Shown one piece after another: positions 1-8,463 of a DNA stretch of 42,538 bases. The notes below the pieces were generated by a model. That model searched no databases, was not told the DNA's origin, and worked only from the letters and a program-made list of their open reading frames with translations. A program made the position numbers and the translations under genes. This DNA is from JAHJSA01 sp038204345 (GTDB lineage Bacteria; Actinomycetota; Thermoleophilia; RBG-16-64-13): positions 1 through 42,538 of the forward strand of contig JBBRDB010000003.1 of NCBI GenBank assembly GCA_038204345.1, given 5' to 3'. The number at the start of each line of letters is the position of its first letter. The first letter of the stretch is position 1.

Positions 1-10
1 GGGGAAGGGC

Positions 11-694
11 ATGATCATAGCGATCGATGGGCCTGCCGGGTCGGGCAAGAGCACGATCGCGCAGGCGGTCGCGGCGCGCCTTGGACTCACCTTTCTCGAC
101 ACCGGCGCCATGTACCGGGCAGTCACGCTGCTGGCGTTGGAGAAGGGCGTTTCGCTCGATGACGACGACGCGCTGGGCGCCCTCGCCCTCGACCTGGAAT
201 TCGAGTTCTCCCAGGGGTTGAACGGTGAGACCAAAGTGCGGGTGGACGGAAGAGATGTCACTGAGGAGATCAGAGGGCCGTCGGTGAGCCAGAAGGTCTC
301 GTTCGTCGCCGCTCATAGGAAGGTGCGCAACGCCCTCACGATCCGACAGCGCAAGGCGGCCGAAAGCGGCGATCTCGTTCTCGAAGGAAGGGACATCGGC
401 ACCGTGGTATGCCCGCTGGCTGACGTGAAGATATACCTCACTGCTTCTGTGGAAGTGCGTGCCGCGCGTCGCAGGCAGCAACTGGAGGAGCAGGGCATCT
501 GCATCTCCGCGAAGACACTGCAGCGGGAGCTGCTCCTCCGGGACAGTCACGATTCGGGCAGGGCACTCGCCCCCCTCAAGAAGGCTCGGGACGCTATCCA
601 GATAGACACGAGTGATATGAGCGTAGAGGACGTGGTGAACCGGATAGTGGCCGTGGCGGCCGGCGTTCCGCGAAGCGAGGATCCCACGTGCTGA
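11..694 (+). CDS. cmk: Cytidylate kinase
   Basis: Phosphorylates CMP and dCMP with ATP in cytoplasmic pyrimidine salvage. The 227-residue product is the normal bacterial length. It starts MIIAIDGPAGSGKST, a P-loop at about residues 7-15, followed by the family's FLDTGAMYRA segment and a later LEGRDIGTVV block that belongs to the CMP-binding region. A purine-rich ribosome site (GGGGAAGG) lies directly before the ATG. It is the first visible gene of a phospholipid/isoprenoid/ribosome-assembly operon, and its stop overlaps the next start by 7 bp (GTGCTGA). Family assignment is secure. Anything further upstream in the operon lies outside the window. Confidence 0.97.
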   Translation: MIIAIDGPAGSGKSTIAQAVAARLGLTFLDTGAMYRAVTLLALEKGVSLDDDDALGALALDLEFEFSQGLNGETKVRVDGRDVTEEIRGPSVSQKVSFVAAHRKVRNALTIRQRKAAESGDLVLEGRDIGTVVCPLADVKIYLTASVEVRAARRRQQLEEQGICISAKTLQRELLLRDSHDSGRALAPLKKARDAIQIDTSDMSVEDVVNRIVAVAAGVPRSEDPTC

Positions 695-1338
695 AGAAGG
701 GTCCGTTGGATACGGCGCTCTACCGCGCGGTCTGGCTGGGCATCTATGGTCCTTTTCGCCTGCTGTTCCGTATGCGCATCTCTGGGCTCGAGCACATTCC
801 TCCGGAGGGACCGGTGGTCTTCGCGTCCAACCACCTCTCCAACCTCGACCCCATCTTCCTTGGCGAGGCGGCGGGCAGGCAAATCCATTTCATGGCGAAA
901 TCAAGCCTCTGGTCGTTCGGCCCGCTGGGAAGGCTCGTGGAGGGCCTCGGCGCCTTCCCGGTGAGGCGTGGCGAGGCGGATAGGGAGGCCATCCGCACCG
1001 CCATCTCCTATCTCGACGCGGGAGCGGGGGTTGGCATCTTCGCTGAGGGCACCCGACAACTGTACGGGCGACTGGGGGATCCTCAGCCCGGCTTCGCCCT
1101 GCTGGCCTTGAGGAAAGGTGTTGTGACCATCCCTGTGGTGCTTACCGGGACAGACCGTATCGGTCGTCGTCGCCTGCCTCGATTCAGCAAGGTGACGGTG
1201 ACGTTCGGGACGCCTCTCGACACCGATACGTCCGGCATGGTCAAAGGTGACCGTCACGATGAGATAGGGCGTCGTCTCAAGAAGGCGTGGACTCTCCTGC
1301 TCGGCGACACGGCGAGCGCCGGAACGCGAGCCCCGTGA
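688..1338 (+). CDS. plsC: 1-acyl-sn-glycerol-3-phosphate acyltransferase (PlsC family)
   Basis: Transfers an acyl chain to lysophosphatidic acid to make phosphatidic acid at the inner face of the membrane. The 216-residue protein carries the acyltransferase catalytic motif NHLSNLD (H49, D54, an HX4D box) and the acceptor-binding motif FAEGTR (118-123). A hydrophobic, basic N-terminus suits membrane association. The GTG start at 688 lies inside the end of cmk and the stop overlaps ispH, so translation is probably coupled. With plsY and gpsA three genes downstream it completes the glycerol-3-phosphate to phosphatidate route. The exact acyl acceptor is inferred from the family. Confidence 0.93.
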   Translation: MLKKGPLDTALYRAVWLGIYGPFRLLFRMRISGLEHIPPEGPVVFASNHLSNLDPIFLGEAAGRQIHFMAKSSLWSFGPLGRLVEGLGAFPVRRGEADREAIRTAISYLDAGAGVGIFAEGTRQLYGRLGDPQPGFALLALRKGVVTIPVVLTGTDRIGRRRLPRFSKVTVTFGTPLDTDTSGMVKGDRHDEIGRRLKKAWTLLLGDTASAGTRAP

Positions 1339-2183
1339 GCCGTTTTCGCGTCGTCGTTGCTTCGGAGGCCGGTTTCTGCTGGGGCGTCGAACGCGCTCTC
1401 GAGATAGCCCGAGAAGCTGTGCTAACGGCTCAGGCCCCCGTCGATACGTTGGGCCCGCTTATACACAATCCCGGCGTCACTCTCGAACTGGCGGAGCAGG
1501 GCATCGGGCTGAGTCCCGATGAAGCGGGCAAGACCGCGGGCACGGCCATAATCCGTTCGCACGGCGTGCCGCGCGAGGTCATCGAGTCTCTCGAAGGGCG
1601 GGGCGTGGCTGTGATCGATGCCACGTGCTCCTTCGTCAAGTCCGCCCAGACCAAAGCCGCCCGTCTGCGAGAGCAGGGCTACCAGGTCGTCGTGCTCGGG
1701 GAGCCGGACCATCCGGAAGTGCTGGGTATCCGCTCGTATGCAGGGCCGGACTCGATGACGGTGCAGGGTCCGGAAGACCTGCCCGAGGATCTCGACGGCC
1801 GCCGCGTGGGCGTGGTGGTGCAAACAACGCAGTCTCCCGCGCGGCTGGCGGCTCTCACCGCCGCCCTGGCGCCGAGAGTCAGGGAACTCCGCGTGTACAA
1901 CACTATCTGCAGCGCCACCGAGAGGCGGCAGGAGGCAGCCATCGCCATGGCCGTCGAGGCCGACACGGTTCTTGTGGTCGGTGGGCGCGCGTCGGCGAAC
2001 ACTGCTCGGTTGGCGGAGTTGTGCGCACAGGTGCAGCCGCGCACCTACCACATCGAAAGCGCCGACGAGATCGACCCCGGCTGGCTGGACCTGGTGGAGG
2101 TTGTGGGCGTGACCGCCGGGGCATCGACGCCGGCCGTTCAGATCGAGCGTGTCGTGGAACGACTGAGGGAGTTGGGATCGTGA
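1335..2183 (+). CDS. ispH: 4-hydroxy-3-methylbut-2-enyl diphosphate reductase
   Basis: Last enzyme of the MEP isoprenoid pathway. A [4Fe-4S] enzyme that reduces HMBPP to IPP and DMAPP. The 282-residue form starting at GTG 1335 begins VSRFRVVVASEAGFCWGVER and shows the three cluster cysteines C15, C98 (DATCSF) and C192 (NTICSATE). It also has the substrate-binding LIHNP, DHPEV and TAGASTP motifs. An in-frame ATG at 1287 would add residues that do not look like the family, so the GTG that overlaps the plsC stop (GTGA) is preferred. The downstream overlap with der is of the same kind. Confidence 0.96.
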   Translation: MSRFRVVVASEAGFCWGVERALEIAREAVLTAQAPVDTLGPLIHNPGVTLELAEQGIGLSPDEAGKTAGTAIIRSHGVPREVIESLEGRGVAVIDATCSFVKSAQTKAARLREQGYQVVVLGEPDHPEVLGIRSYAGPDSMTVQGPEDLPEDLDGRRVGVVVQTTQSPARLAALTAALAPRVRELRVYNTICSATERRQEAAIAMAVEADTVLVVGGRASANTARLAELCAQVQPRTYHIESADEIDPGWLDLVEVVGVTAGASTPAVQIERVVERLRELGS

Positions 2184-3505
2184 GTCTATCGAGCGCTCTT
2201 CCGCGCGTTGCCGTGGTCGGTTACCCCAACGTGGGCAAGTCAACGCTGTTCAACCGCCTCACCGGCGCGCGAGAAGCCGTAGTGTCTCCCACGGCGGGAG
2301 TGACGCGCGATCGAAAGGAGTGCCCGGCGGAGTGGCTGGAACGACGGTTCGTAGTCGTAGACACCGGGGGCATAGACCTGAAGGCTAAGGAGGCCCTGTC
2401 GGATCAGGTGCGCGACCAGGCGCGCCAGGCCATTTCACTCTCGGCCGTGGTGATCTTCGTCGTAGATGGCAGAAGTGGGGTGGGCCCGCAGGAACATGAG
2501 ATCGCTCAGATCCTTCGCCGCGGGTCCGTGCCCGTGGTCCTGGCTGTGAACAAGATCGATAACCGCGAGGCTGCTGCTAGGGAGAACGAGTTCTGGGAGC
2601 TCGGGTTGGGCACGCCGTTCGGCATCTCGGCGGAGCACGGGCTCGGCATCGGCGATCTCCTCGACGCAGTCATAGAGGCACTGCCTCTGGCGGAGGAGAC
2701 CCACGAGGTGACGGGGGCCGTGAACGTGGCCATAGTGGGCCGGCCGAACGTGGGCAAGAGTTCCCTCTTGAACGCGCTTCTGGGAGACGAACGCACCATC
2801 GTCTCCGCCGTTCCCGGCACCACTCGTGACTCCATCGACACTCCTCTGGAGTTCGAAGGACGTCAATTCACTCTGGTGGACACCGCCGGACTGCGCCGGA
2901 GAGGCAAACGCAGCGAGGAAGAAGTGGAGTTCTACAGCTCGCTACGGACGATCAGAGCGCTGGAGCGGAGCGACGTAGCCTTGGTGCTCATCGATGCGAC
3001 GGAAGGGCTGGTAGACCTCGATCTGCAGGTGGCCTACGAGGCCCAGCGGGCGCGTTGCGCCACCGCCATCCTGTTCAACAAGTGGGACAAATCGGTCGTC
3101 GATCTTGACATGACCACGGCCCGCCTCAACGCGAAGGTGCAGATGCGGCCGCCGTGGCTCACCATATCCGCACTCACCGGGCGCAATCTGAACCGAGTGC
3201 TCCCGCTCGCTCTCGATCTTCACGATAGATATGCCGCCCGGATTCCCACGGCTGCCCTCAACCGCTGGCTGGAAGAGGTGAGAGATCGTAAGGATCCACC
3301 CCAGAAGAGGGGGAAGGCCCTCAAGCTGTTCTATGCGGTGCAGTACGAGGATTCGCCCCCGCGCTTCAAGATCATGGTCAACTCCAGGGCCCTCATCACC
3401 CGCAGCTACGGCTACTTCTTGGAGAATCGACTGCGCGACGCCTTCTCTCTTTGGGGCATCCCGCTCGTCATCGACTTCGAAGGGAAAGAGGAGCGCTATT
3501 CGTGA
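2180..3505 (+). CDS. der: Ribosome-assembly GTPase Der (EngA)
   Basis: Double-GTPase needed for 50S ribosomal subunit maturation. The 441-residue product has two tandem G domains, with P-loops GYPNVGKST near residue 14 and GRPNVGKSS near residue 180. Each is followed by a DTGG or DTAG G3 motif and an NKID or NKWD G4 motif. A KH-like C-terminal domain ends the protein. The open frame extends far upstream inside ispH, but homology begins at VSLSSALPRVAVVGYP, so the GTG at 2180 that overlaps the ispH stop is chosen. Cytoplasmic and near-universal in bacteria. Confidence 0.97.
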   Translation: MSLSSALPRVAVVGYPNVGKSTLFNRLTGAREAVVSPTAGVTRDRKECPAEWLERRFVVVDTGGIDLKAKEALSDQVRDQARQAISLSAVVIFVVDGRSGVGPQEHEIAQILRRGSVPVVLAVNKIDNREAAARENEFWELGLGTPFGISAEHGLGIGDLLDAVIEALPLAEETHEVTGAVNVAIVGRPNVGKSSLLNALLGDERTIVSAVPGTTRDSIDTPLEFEGRQFTLVDTAGLRRRGKRSEEEVEFYSSLRTIRALERSDVALVLIDATEGLVDLDLQVAYEAQRARCATAILFNKWDKSVVDLDMTTARLNAKVQMRPPWLTISALTGRNLNRVLPLALDLHDRYAARIPTAALNRWLEEVRDRKDPPQKRGKALKLFYAVQYEDSPPRFKIMVNSRALITRSYGYFLENRLRDAFSLWGIPLVIDFEGKEERYS

Positions 3506-4152
3506 CGGAGGCGCTTCTGATCGTGGGGGCATACCTGGTAGGGTCCATCTCTCCGAGCGTGCTCCTGGGGCGTCTCTTCAAGCACGTGGACCTGCGCGAG
3601 CACGGTAGCGGGAACGCAGGGACCACCAACGCCTTCCGGGTCCTCGGAGTCAGACTCGGGCTGGCCGTGCTCGTCGCAGACGTAGCCAAGGGATTCATCG
3701 CGGCGATGGTCGCCCGGTCGCTGGTCGGTCCCACGGCCACCATCGTCGTCGGCCTCGCGGCCATGGCCGGACACAACTGGTCTATCTTTCTGCGCGGGAG
3801 GGGCGGCAAAGGTGTAGCAACGGGGGCTGGGGTCCTGCTCGCCTTGATGCCCTTCACTGCCGTGATCCTCGTAGGTGTCTTCGTAGTGGTGTTGTTCAGC
3901 ACGTCCCTGGTATCGTTGGCGTCGTTGTCTGCGGCCGTGATGCTCATCCCCATGTCGGTGGGCACAGGCAAGCCGCTGCCGTACGTGTTGTTCTCGGTTC
4001 TTGCCGCTTCGTTCGTGGTGTACGCTCATCGTGGGAATATCCGGCGGCTCGTGAGAGGGCGGGAGCCGCGCTCCAAGCTTTCGTGGAGGAGCCTCGGCCG
4101 AGTGCCTGCCCGCGACGCCGGCGACGCCAAAAGGAGTAAGCCTGATGAGTGA
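3502..4152 (+). CDS. plsY: Acyl-phosphate:glycerol-3-phosphate acyltransferase
   Basis: Integral membrane enzyme that acylates glycerol-3-phosphate from acyl-phosphate, the first committed step of phospholipid synthesis. The 216-residue product has about five hydrophobic segments and the three family motifs: GSxxPS-like GSISPSVLLG, HGSGNAGTTN, and GHNWSIFLRGRGGKGVATG. A basic, hydrophilic tail of about 35 residues follows the last membrane segment. The GTG start overlaps the der stop (GTGA), and the end overlaps gpsA by 8 bp. The pairing plsY-gpsA is common in bacteria, since GpsA supplies the substrate. Confidence 0.95.
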   Translation: MTEALLIVGAYLVGSISPSVLLGRLFKHVDLREHGSGNAGTTNAFRVLGVRLGLAVLVADVAKGFIAAMVARSLVGPTATIVVGLAAMAGHNWSIFLRGRGGKGVATGAGVLLALMPFTAVILVGVFVVVLFSTSLVSLASLSAAVMLIPMSVGTGKPLPYVLFSVLAASFVVYAHRGNIRRLVRGREPRSKLSWRSLGRVPARDAGDAKRSKPDE

Positions 4153-5185
4153 GAGCCCCGAACTGGCGCCCAGGGAAGGGGACACCCTACGGGTGGCGGT
4201 CGTGGGCGCCGGGAGCTGGGGCACTGCGATGGCACGTCACCTCGCCCTTCTGGGCCTGCGCACCCGCCTGCTGGGACGTCGCCTGGAACAGGCGGAGGCG
4301 ATCCGTGCCACAGGCAGGAACCCCTCATACCTACGGGATACGCAGTTGCCTCCTTCCCTTGACGCGGGAGTCTACACAGAGGGAAGCCTCGAAGACGCAG
4401 ACCTTGTCGTAATGGCCGTTCCCAGCAAGGGGTATGCCGCGGTGGCCGACTCCTTGGTCGATCGATTGCCTCAGGGCGCTAACATCCTCAGCCTCACCAA
4501 GGGAGTGGAGCCGGGCTCGCTGCGCAGGTTCAGCGTACTGCTGGCAGATGTGTGGGGTCACCTCGACCCGAGGATCGCCGTGCTGGCGGGCCCCAACCAC
4601 GCCGAAGAGGTATCCCTTGACCAGCCCACGGCAACCGTGATCGCGTCTCTGGATCTTAGCTACGCAGAGTCATTGCAGCTCCTCCTGTCCAACGAGAGCT
4701 TCCGAGCCTACGTCAACCACGATCTCGTCGGAGTGGAACTTGCCGGCGCCGTCAAGAACATCATCGCTCTGGCCACAGGGATGGGGGACGGGATGGGGTA
4801 CGGCGACAACGTGCGTGCCGCCTTGATCACACGTGGTATTGCTGAGATGGCGCGCTTGGGAGTGGCCTTGGGTGCTGAGCAGCTCACGTTTGCCGGTCTT
4901 GCAGGTCTGGGAGATCTGGTGGCCACGTGCACCTCTCACCATAGCCGGAACCGCCTCGCCGGAGAGCTCATCGCGCTCGGGCATTCGCCGGGCGAGGTCG
5001 AGCGAGAGATGGGCATGGTGGCCGAAGGCCTCACGGCGGCCCCGGCGATCCTCGCGTTGTCCGACAAATACGGGGTGGACATGCCCATCACCCGCAACGT
5101 CGTCGCGGTCGTCTACGAGCAGAAGTCGGTCCAGGAATGCGTGGCCGATCTTATGTCGCGGGAGCCGCGCACCGAGCGACATTGA
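4145..5185 (+). CDS. gpsA: NAD(P)-dependent glycerol-3-phosphate dehydrogenase
   Basis: Reduces dihydroxyacetone phosphate to sn-glycerol-3-phosphate for lipid synthesis. The 346-residue protein has the N-terminal Rossmann motif GAGSWGTA (21-28), the GPNHAEEV segment, and the catalytic-lysine region AGAVKNIIALATGMGDG. The C-terminal domain contains the GLGDLVATC and SRNRLAGE blocks. The ATG at 4145 overlaps the plsY end by 8 bp, which makes it the last protein gene of the cmk operon. A tRNA gene with its own -10 box follows. Confidence 0.96.
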   Translation: MSESPELAPREGDTLRVAVVGAGSWGTAMARHLALLGLRTRLLGRRLEQAEAIRATGRNPSYLRDTQLPPSLDAGVYTEGSLEDADLVVMAVPSKGYAAVADSLVDRLPQGANILSLTKGVEPGSLRRFSVLLADVWGHLDPRIAVLAGPNHAEEVSLDQPTATVIASLDLSYAESLQLLLSNESFRAYVNHDLVGVELAGAVKNIIALATGMGDGMGYGDNVRAALITRGIAEMARLGVALGAEQLTFAGLAGLGDLVATCTSHHSRNRLAGELIALGHSPGEVEREMGMVAEGLTAAPAILALSDKYGVDMPITRNVVAVVYEQKSVQECVADLMSREPRTERH

Positions 5186-5201
5186 CCGCGCCTCCGGGTG
5201 G

Positions 5202-5207
5202 TATACT
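5202..5207 (+). promoter_or_regulatory. -10 box of the tRNA-Pro promoter
   Basis: TATACT lies 11 nt before the mature 5' end of the tRNA, the spacing expected for a short tRNA leader. A TTGACC at 5182-5187 is only 14 nt upstream, shorter than the usual 17, so the -35 element is uncertain. Confidence 0.5.
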
Positions 5208-5218
5208 GGCCGCTGCGT

Positions 5219-5292
5219 CGGGACGTGGCGCAGTCTGGTAGCGCATCCGGCTGGGGGCCGGGAGGTCGCCAGTTCGAATCTGGCCGTCCCGA
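5219..5292 (+). tRNA. tRNA-Pro (anticodon GGG)
   Basis: The 74-nt sequence folds as a full cloverleaf. The acceptor is CGGGACG paired with CGTCCCG, the D stem GCGC/GCGC, and the T arm GCCAG-TTCGAAT-CTGGC. The anticodon stem is TCCGG/CCGGG around the loop CTGGGGG, giving anticodon GGG after U33 with G37. C1-G72 with discriminator A73 is the bacterial tRNA-Pro identity pattern. The 3' CCA is not encoded. The roughly 100 bp from here to pgsA show nothing else I recognise. Confidence 0.95.
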
Positions 5293-5392
5293 CTTCGTTC
5301 TGTGGGCTTGAGGACCGTCCAGTCTCGGTGCGCTTCAAATCCGCGTTGTCCCGAGGTTTCGGTGGCGGCAGTGGAGGTGTACGCTGGCCAAC

Positions 5393-5923
5393 GTGTTGAC
5401 CATGTTCCGGCTCCTCTTGATACCGGTCTTCATCTACTTCTTGGCCGGGGACCGCGGAGACGGCTCGCTCGTGGCGGGGATCCTTTTCGCAGTGGCATCG
5501 GTCACCGATTGGCTCGACGGGCAGATAGCGCGCCGCACCGACACCGTGACCGATTTCGGCCGATTCGCCGATCCTTTGGCGGACAGACTTCTTATCGGCA
5601 GCGCCCTGATAATCCTTCTGGCTAAGAACCAGCTGCCCACCGTCCCGCTCATGGCCGTCTTGGTGCGCGACACGTACATCATGGCCGGAAGCTACGTCTT
5701 GAACCGCAGAGGCTTCCGCGTGCCCGTGAGCATGCTCGGGAAGATCGGGACCGCTGTTCTCATGGCGGCTCTGTTTCTAGCCATCATCGGCGTCGAGGCT
5801 GCCATTCCCCTGTTCTGGGCGGGAGTAGCCTTATCGCTGGCCTCTGCGGCCTTGTATACGAGCAAGGGTTTCCGCCAGTTGCGTCGACCCGAGGCAGGAG
5901 TGATCTCCCGGGCAGACACCTAG
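5393..5923 (+). CDS. pgsA: CDP-diacylglycerol-glycerol-3-phosphate phosphatidyltransferase
   Basis: Membrane CDP-alcohol phosphatidyltransferase, probably making phosphatidylglycerol phosphate. The catalytic motif DG-x2-AR-x8-G-x3-D-x3-D is exact in the segment from DGQIARR to FADPLAD. Several hydrophobic helices make up the rest of the 176-residue product. The GTG at 5393 gives MLTMFRLLLIPVF. Homologues usually begin a few residues earlier with a PN/AN-x-LT segment. An in-frame CTG at 5384, 6 nt after a GGAGG, would give that form (LANVLTMFR), so the true start may be the CTG. Cardiolipin synthase-type activity cannot be excluded. Confidence 0.9.
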   Translation: MLTMFRLLLIPVFIYFLAGDRGDGSLVAGILFAVASVTDWLDGQIARRTDTVTDFGRFADPLADRLLIGSALIILLAKNQLPTVPLMAVLVRDTYIMAGSYVLNRRGFRVPVSMLGKIGTAVLMAALFLAIIGVEAAIPLFWAGVALSLASAALYTSKGFRQLRRPEAGVISRADT

Positions 5924-5940
5924 GGCGAGGAGGTTTCCCT

Positions 5941-8460
5941 ATGAGAGCAGTCGTGATGGCCGGTGGTCAGGGTACGCGCCTGCGCCCTCTGACTTCCAAC
6001 ATGCCGAAGCCCATGGTGCCGGTGGTGAATAAGCCCACGGCACTCCACATCCTGGAGCTACTTTCGCGCCACGGTATCCACGATGTCGTGATGACGGTAG
6101 CGTTCATGCCTCAACTGATACAGAACTACTTCGGTGACGGTTCCACCTTCGGCATGCGCATCGACTACAGCGTCGAAGAAGCCCCTCTCGGAACGGCGGG
6201 ATCCGTCAAGAATGCGCAGGCGTATCTCGACGATACCTTCCTCGTGATCAGCGGAGACGGCCTCACGGATTTCGATCTCACCGCAGTGCTCGATTTTCAC
6301 CGGGAGCGCGACGCCATGGTGACCATCGCGCTCAAGAGCGTGGACAATCCACTTGAATTCGGCGTGGTGATCGTGGACGAGCACGGCCGCATAGAAAGGT
6401 TCCTGGAGAAGCCGGGGTGGGGGCAGGTGTTCTCTGACACCATAAACACCGGCATCTACGTCCTCGAACCGGAAGTGCTCGACCACATCCCCCCGGCGAC
6501 CCCTTTCGACTTCAGCCATCAGCTGTTTCCGCGTCTTTTCGAGGAGCGGAAGCCGCTGTTCGGCATGCTGTGCGAAGGCTACTGGCAGGACATAGGGAGT
6601 CTCCCTCAATTCCTCCAAGCGAACAGAGACGCGCTCGACGGAAAGGTCCAGGTGAACCTGCCTGGGGTCAGGTTGCGCGGTAACGTCTGGGTGGGCCGCG
6701 GTGCGGATTTCGAGAGCCTGGACAACATCCAGGGGCCGGTTCTGATCGGAGACTACACAAGTGTTGCCCCCGGCGCGTTCATCGGGGCGCACACCGTCCT
6801 TGGGAACAACGTCGTCGTCCGGGACGGGGCCTCGGTAGCGGGGTCGGTGATCGGTGACGGTTCTTACCTGGGCCCCGGAGTGCGCATGCGGGGGGCGATC
6901 GTGGGATCTGGGGTCGACATCCGCGCGAGCGCGGCCGTCGCTGAGGGCGCCGTCCTGGGGGATGGCGCTTCCGTCGGTGAGAAAGCGGTGGTGGGTAACC
7001 ACGTCAAGGTCTACCCCGCCAAGTTCATCGAGGCGGGCGCCTCGGTGCTCTCCAGCCTCATCTGGGAGTCTCGAGGGCAGCGTTCGCTGTTCGGGAAGGA
7101 GGGAGTGCGGGGCCTCATCAACGTCGATATCACCCCCGAGATGGTCATGCGACTGGGTATGTCGTACGGCACGTCCCTGAGCGGAGGCTCCGTCGTCACC
7201 ACCAGCCGAGATCAGCATCCGGTCACCCGCGTGCTCAACAGGGCACTCACCGCGGGGTTGAACGCGACGGGCGTGACTGTGAGAGACCTGCGTGTCGCGC
7301 CCGGTTCGCTCACACGCTTCGACTTGAAGGAGGGGAACTCGACGGGAGGCGTGCACATCCGTGTGAGCACGGAGAATCCTGAAGAAGCGGAGATAGTGCT
7401 CTCGGAGCGTCCGGGGATCCCCATGACCTCTCAACGAGAACGCAGCATCGAGAACATCTTCTTCCGTGAAGACTATCGTCGAGTGGCTCCGGAACAGATG
7501 GGCGCCATCGTCTTCCCCGCACGGCTGCTGGAGACCTATCTGAACGCTCTCCTTGATGCCTGCGACATCGACCGCATACGCAGCCGGGGGCTGCGCGTGG
7601 TGCTCGACCAAGGAGGGGCGGGCAATACGCTGCTTGCGTCCAGCGTCCTGGACGCACTTCGGCTGGAAGTGGTATCTGTGAACATCTTGGATGGCGGGGG
7701 CGGGCAACTTGGCTCGGGAAGCGCGCCTGCGGCGGATCGGGTCGAGAGAGTGGGGCGACTGGTGTGCGCTATGCAGGCTCACGTGGGGGTGATCTTGGAT
7801 CCCGCCGGAGAATCGGTGACGGTCCTGGATGAGACCGGGCGGATGGTGTTTGACGTCTCTCTGCTGCTGCTCCTGCTGAGGCACGCCTGCGAGACGCATG
7901 GGCCGGGAAGCTTGGCTGTGCCGATCCACATCACGCGGCGTGTCGAGGAGGTAGCGGCAGGCTGCGGAGGCAGTGTCATCCGTACGAAAGTTTCGGAAGG
8001 TGCGCTGTTGGCCGAAGCGAGCCGGCCGCATATGGTTTTTGCGGGGACGGCGGGCGGCAAGTTCATACTTCCCGCCTTCCTGCCGGCGCCCGACGGACTC
8101 ATGAGCTTCATCTTCGTGCTTGAGATGGTGACCGTGGCGGCCGTGACGCTGTCGGAGCTGGTGGCAGCTCTGCCCGAGGTAACGGTGCGTCACTCCGTGG
8201 TCGCGTGCCCCTGGAGCGTCAAAGGCGCGGTCATGCGCAGACTGGTCGAAGAGCTGAAGCACCAGAAGGTGTCACTGCTCGACGGGGTGAAGCTGTCGCT
8301 CGGCTCGGACGAGTGGGTGCAGTTTCTCCCCGATGCGGGCAAGCCGGTGTTCCACGTATATGCCGAGGGCCTTACGTCTTCCGCCTCCGACATCCTGTTG
8401 GCCGAACATACGCGCATGCTGGAAGACGTCGTTCGCGACGCCGGCAAGGCGGCGGGCTGA
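5941..8460 (+). CDS. Mannose-1-phosphate guanylyltransferase-type enzyme fused to a degenerate phosphomannomutase domain
   Basis: 839-residue fusion. Residues 1-235 form a sugar-1-phosphate nucleotidyltransferase (MAGGQGTRLRP signature at 6-16, EKP at 156-158). Residues of about 240-375 are hexapeptide-repeat beta-helix turns (VIGDGSYLGPGV type). Residues of about 380-839 align with alpha-D-phosphohexomutases. The mutase looks inactive: the phosphoserine loop, normally TASHNP, reads RVSTENP (474-480), and the metal loop, normally DGDADR, reads DPAGES (620-625). Such fusions are known in cyanobacteria and actinobacteria. It is preceded by GAGGAGG and sits 3 nt before the VanW gene. It is probably an NDP-sugar supplier for envelope glycans. 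The sugar specificity is not visible. Confidence 0.85.
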   Translation: MRAVVMAGGQGTRLRPLTSNMPKPMVPVVNKPTALHILELLSRHGIHDVVMTVAFMPQLIQNYFGDGSTFGMRIDYSVEEAPLGTAGSVKNAQAYLDDTFLVISGDGLTDFDLTAVLDFHRERDAMVTIALKSVDNPLEFGVVIVDEHGRIERFLEKPGWGQVFSDTINTGIYVLEPEVLDHIPPATPFDFSHQLFPRLFEERKPLFGMLCEGYWQDIGSLPQFLQANRDALDGKVQVNLPGVRLRGNVWVGRGADFESLDNIQGPVLIGDYTSVAPGAFIGAHTVLGNNVVVRDGASVAGSVIGDGSYLGPGVRMRGAIVGSGVDIRASAAVAEGAVLGDGASVGEKAVVGNHVKVYPAKFIEAGASVLSSLIWESRGQRSLFGKEGVRGLINVDITPEMVMRLGMSYGTSLSGGSVVTTSRDQHPVTRVLNRALTAGLNATGVTVRDLRVAPGSLTRFDLKEGNSTGGVHIRVSTENPEEAEIVLSERPGIPMTSQRERSIENIFFREDYRRVAPEQMGAIVFPARLLETYLNALLDACDIDRIRSRGLRVVLDQGGAGNTLLASSVLDALRLEVVSVNILDGGGGQLGSGSAPAADRVERVGRLVCAMQAHVGVILDPAGESVTVLDETGRMVFDVSLLLLLLRHACETHGPGSLAVPIHITRRVEEVAAGCGGSVIRTKVSEGALLAEASRPHMVFAGTAGGKFILPAFLPAPDGLMSFIFVLEMVTVAAVTLSELVAALPEVTVRHSVVACPWSVKGAVMRRLVEELKHQKVSLLDGVKLSLGSDEWVQFLPDAGKPVFHVYAEGLTSSASDILLAEHTRMLEDVVRDAGKAAG

Positions 8461-8463
8461 CCG

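Noticed and set aside
6058..8262. A 734-codon open frame on the minus strand opposite the nucleotidyltransferase fusion
   Set aside because: It has no recognisable domain and mirrors a well-supported gene. Long antisense frames are expected in high-GC coding DNA.
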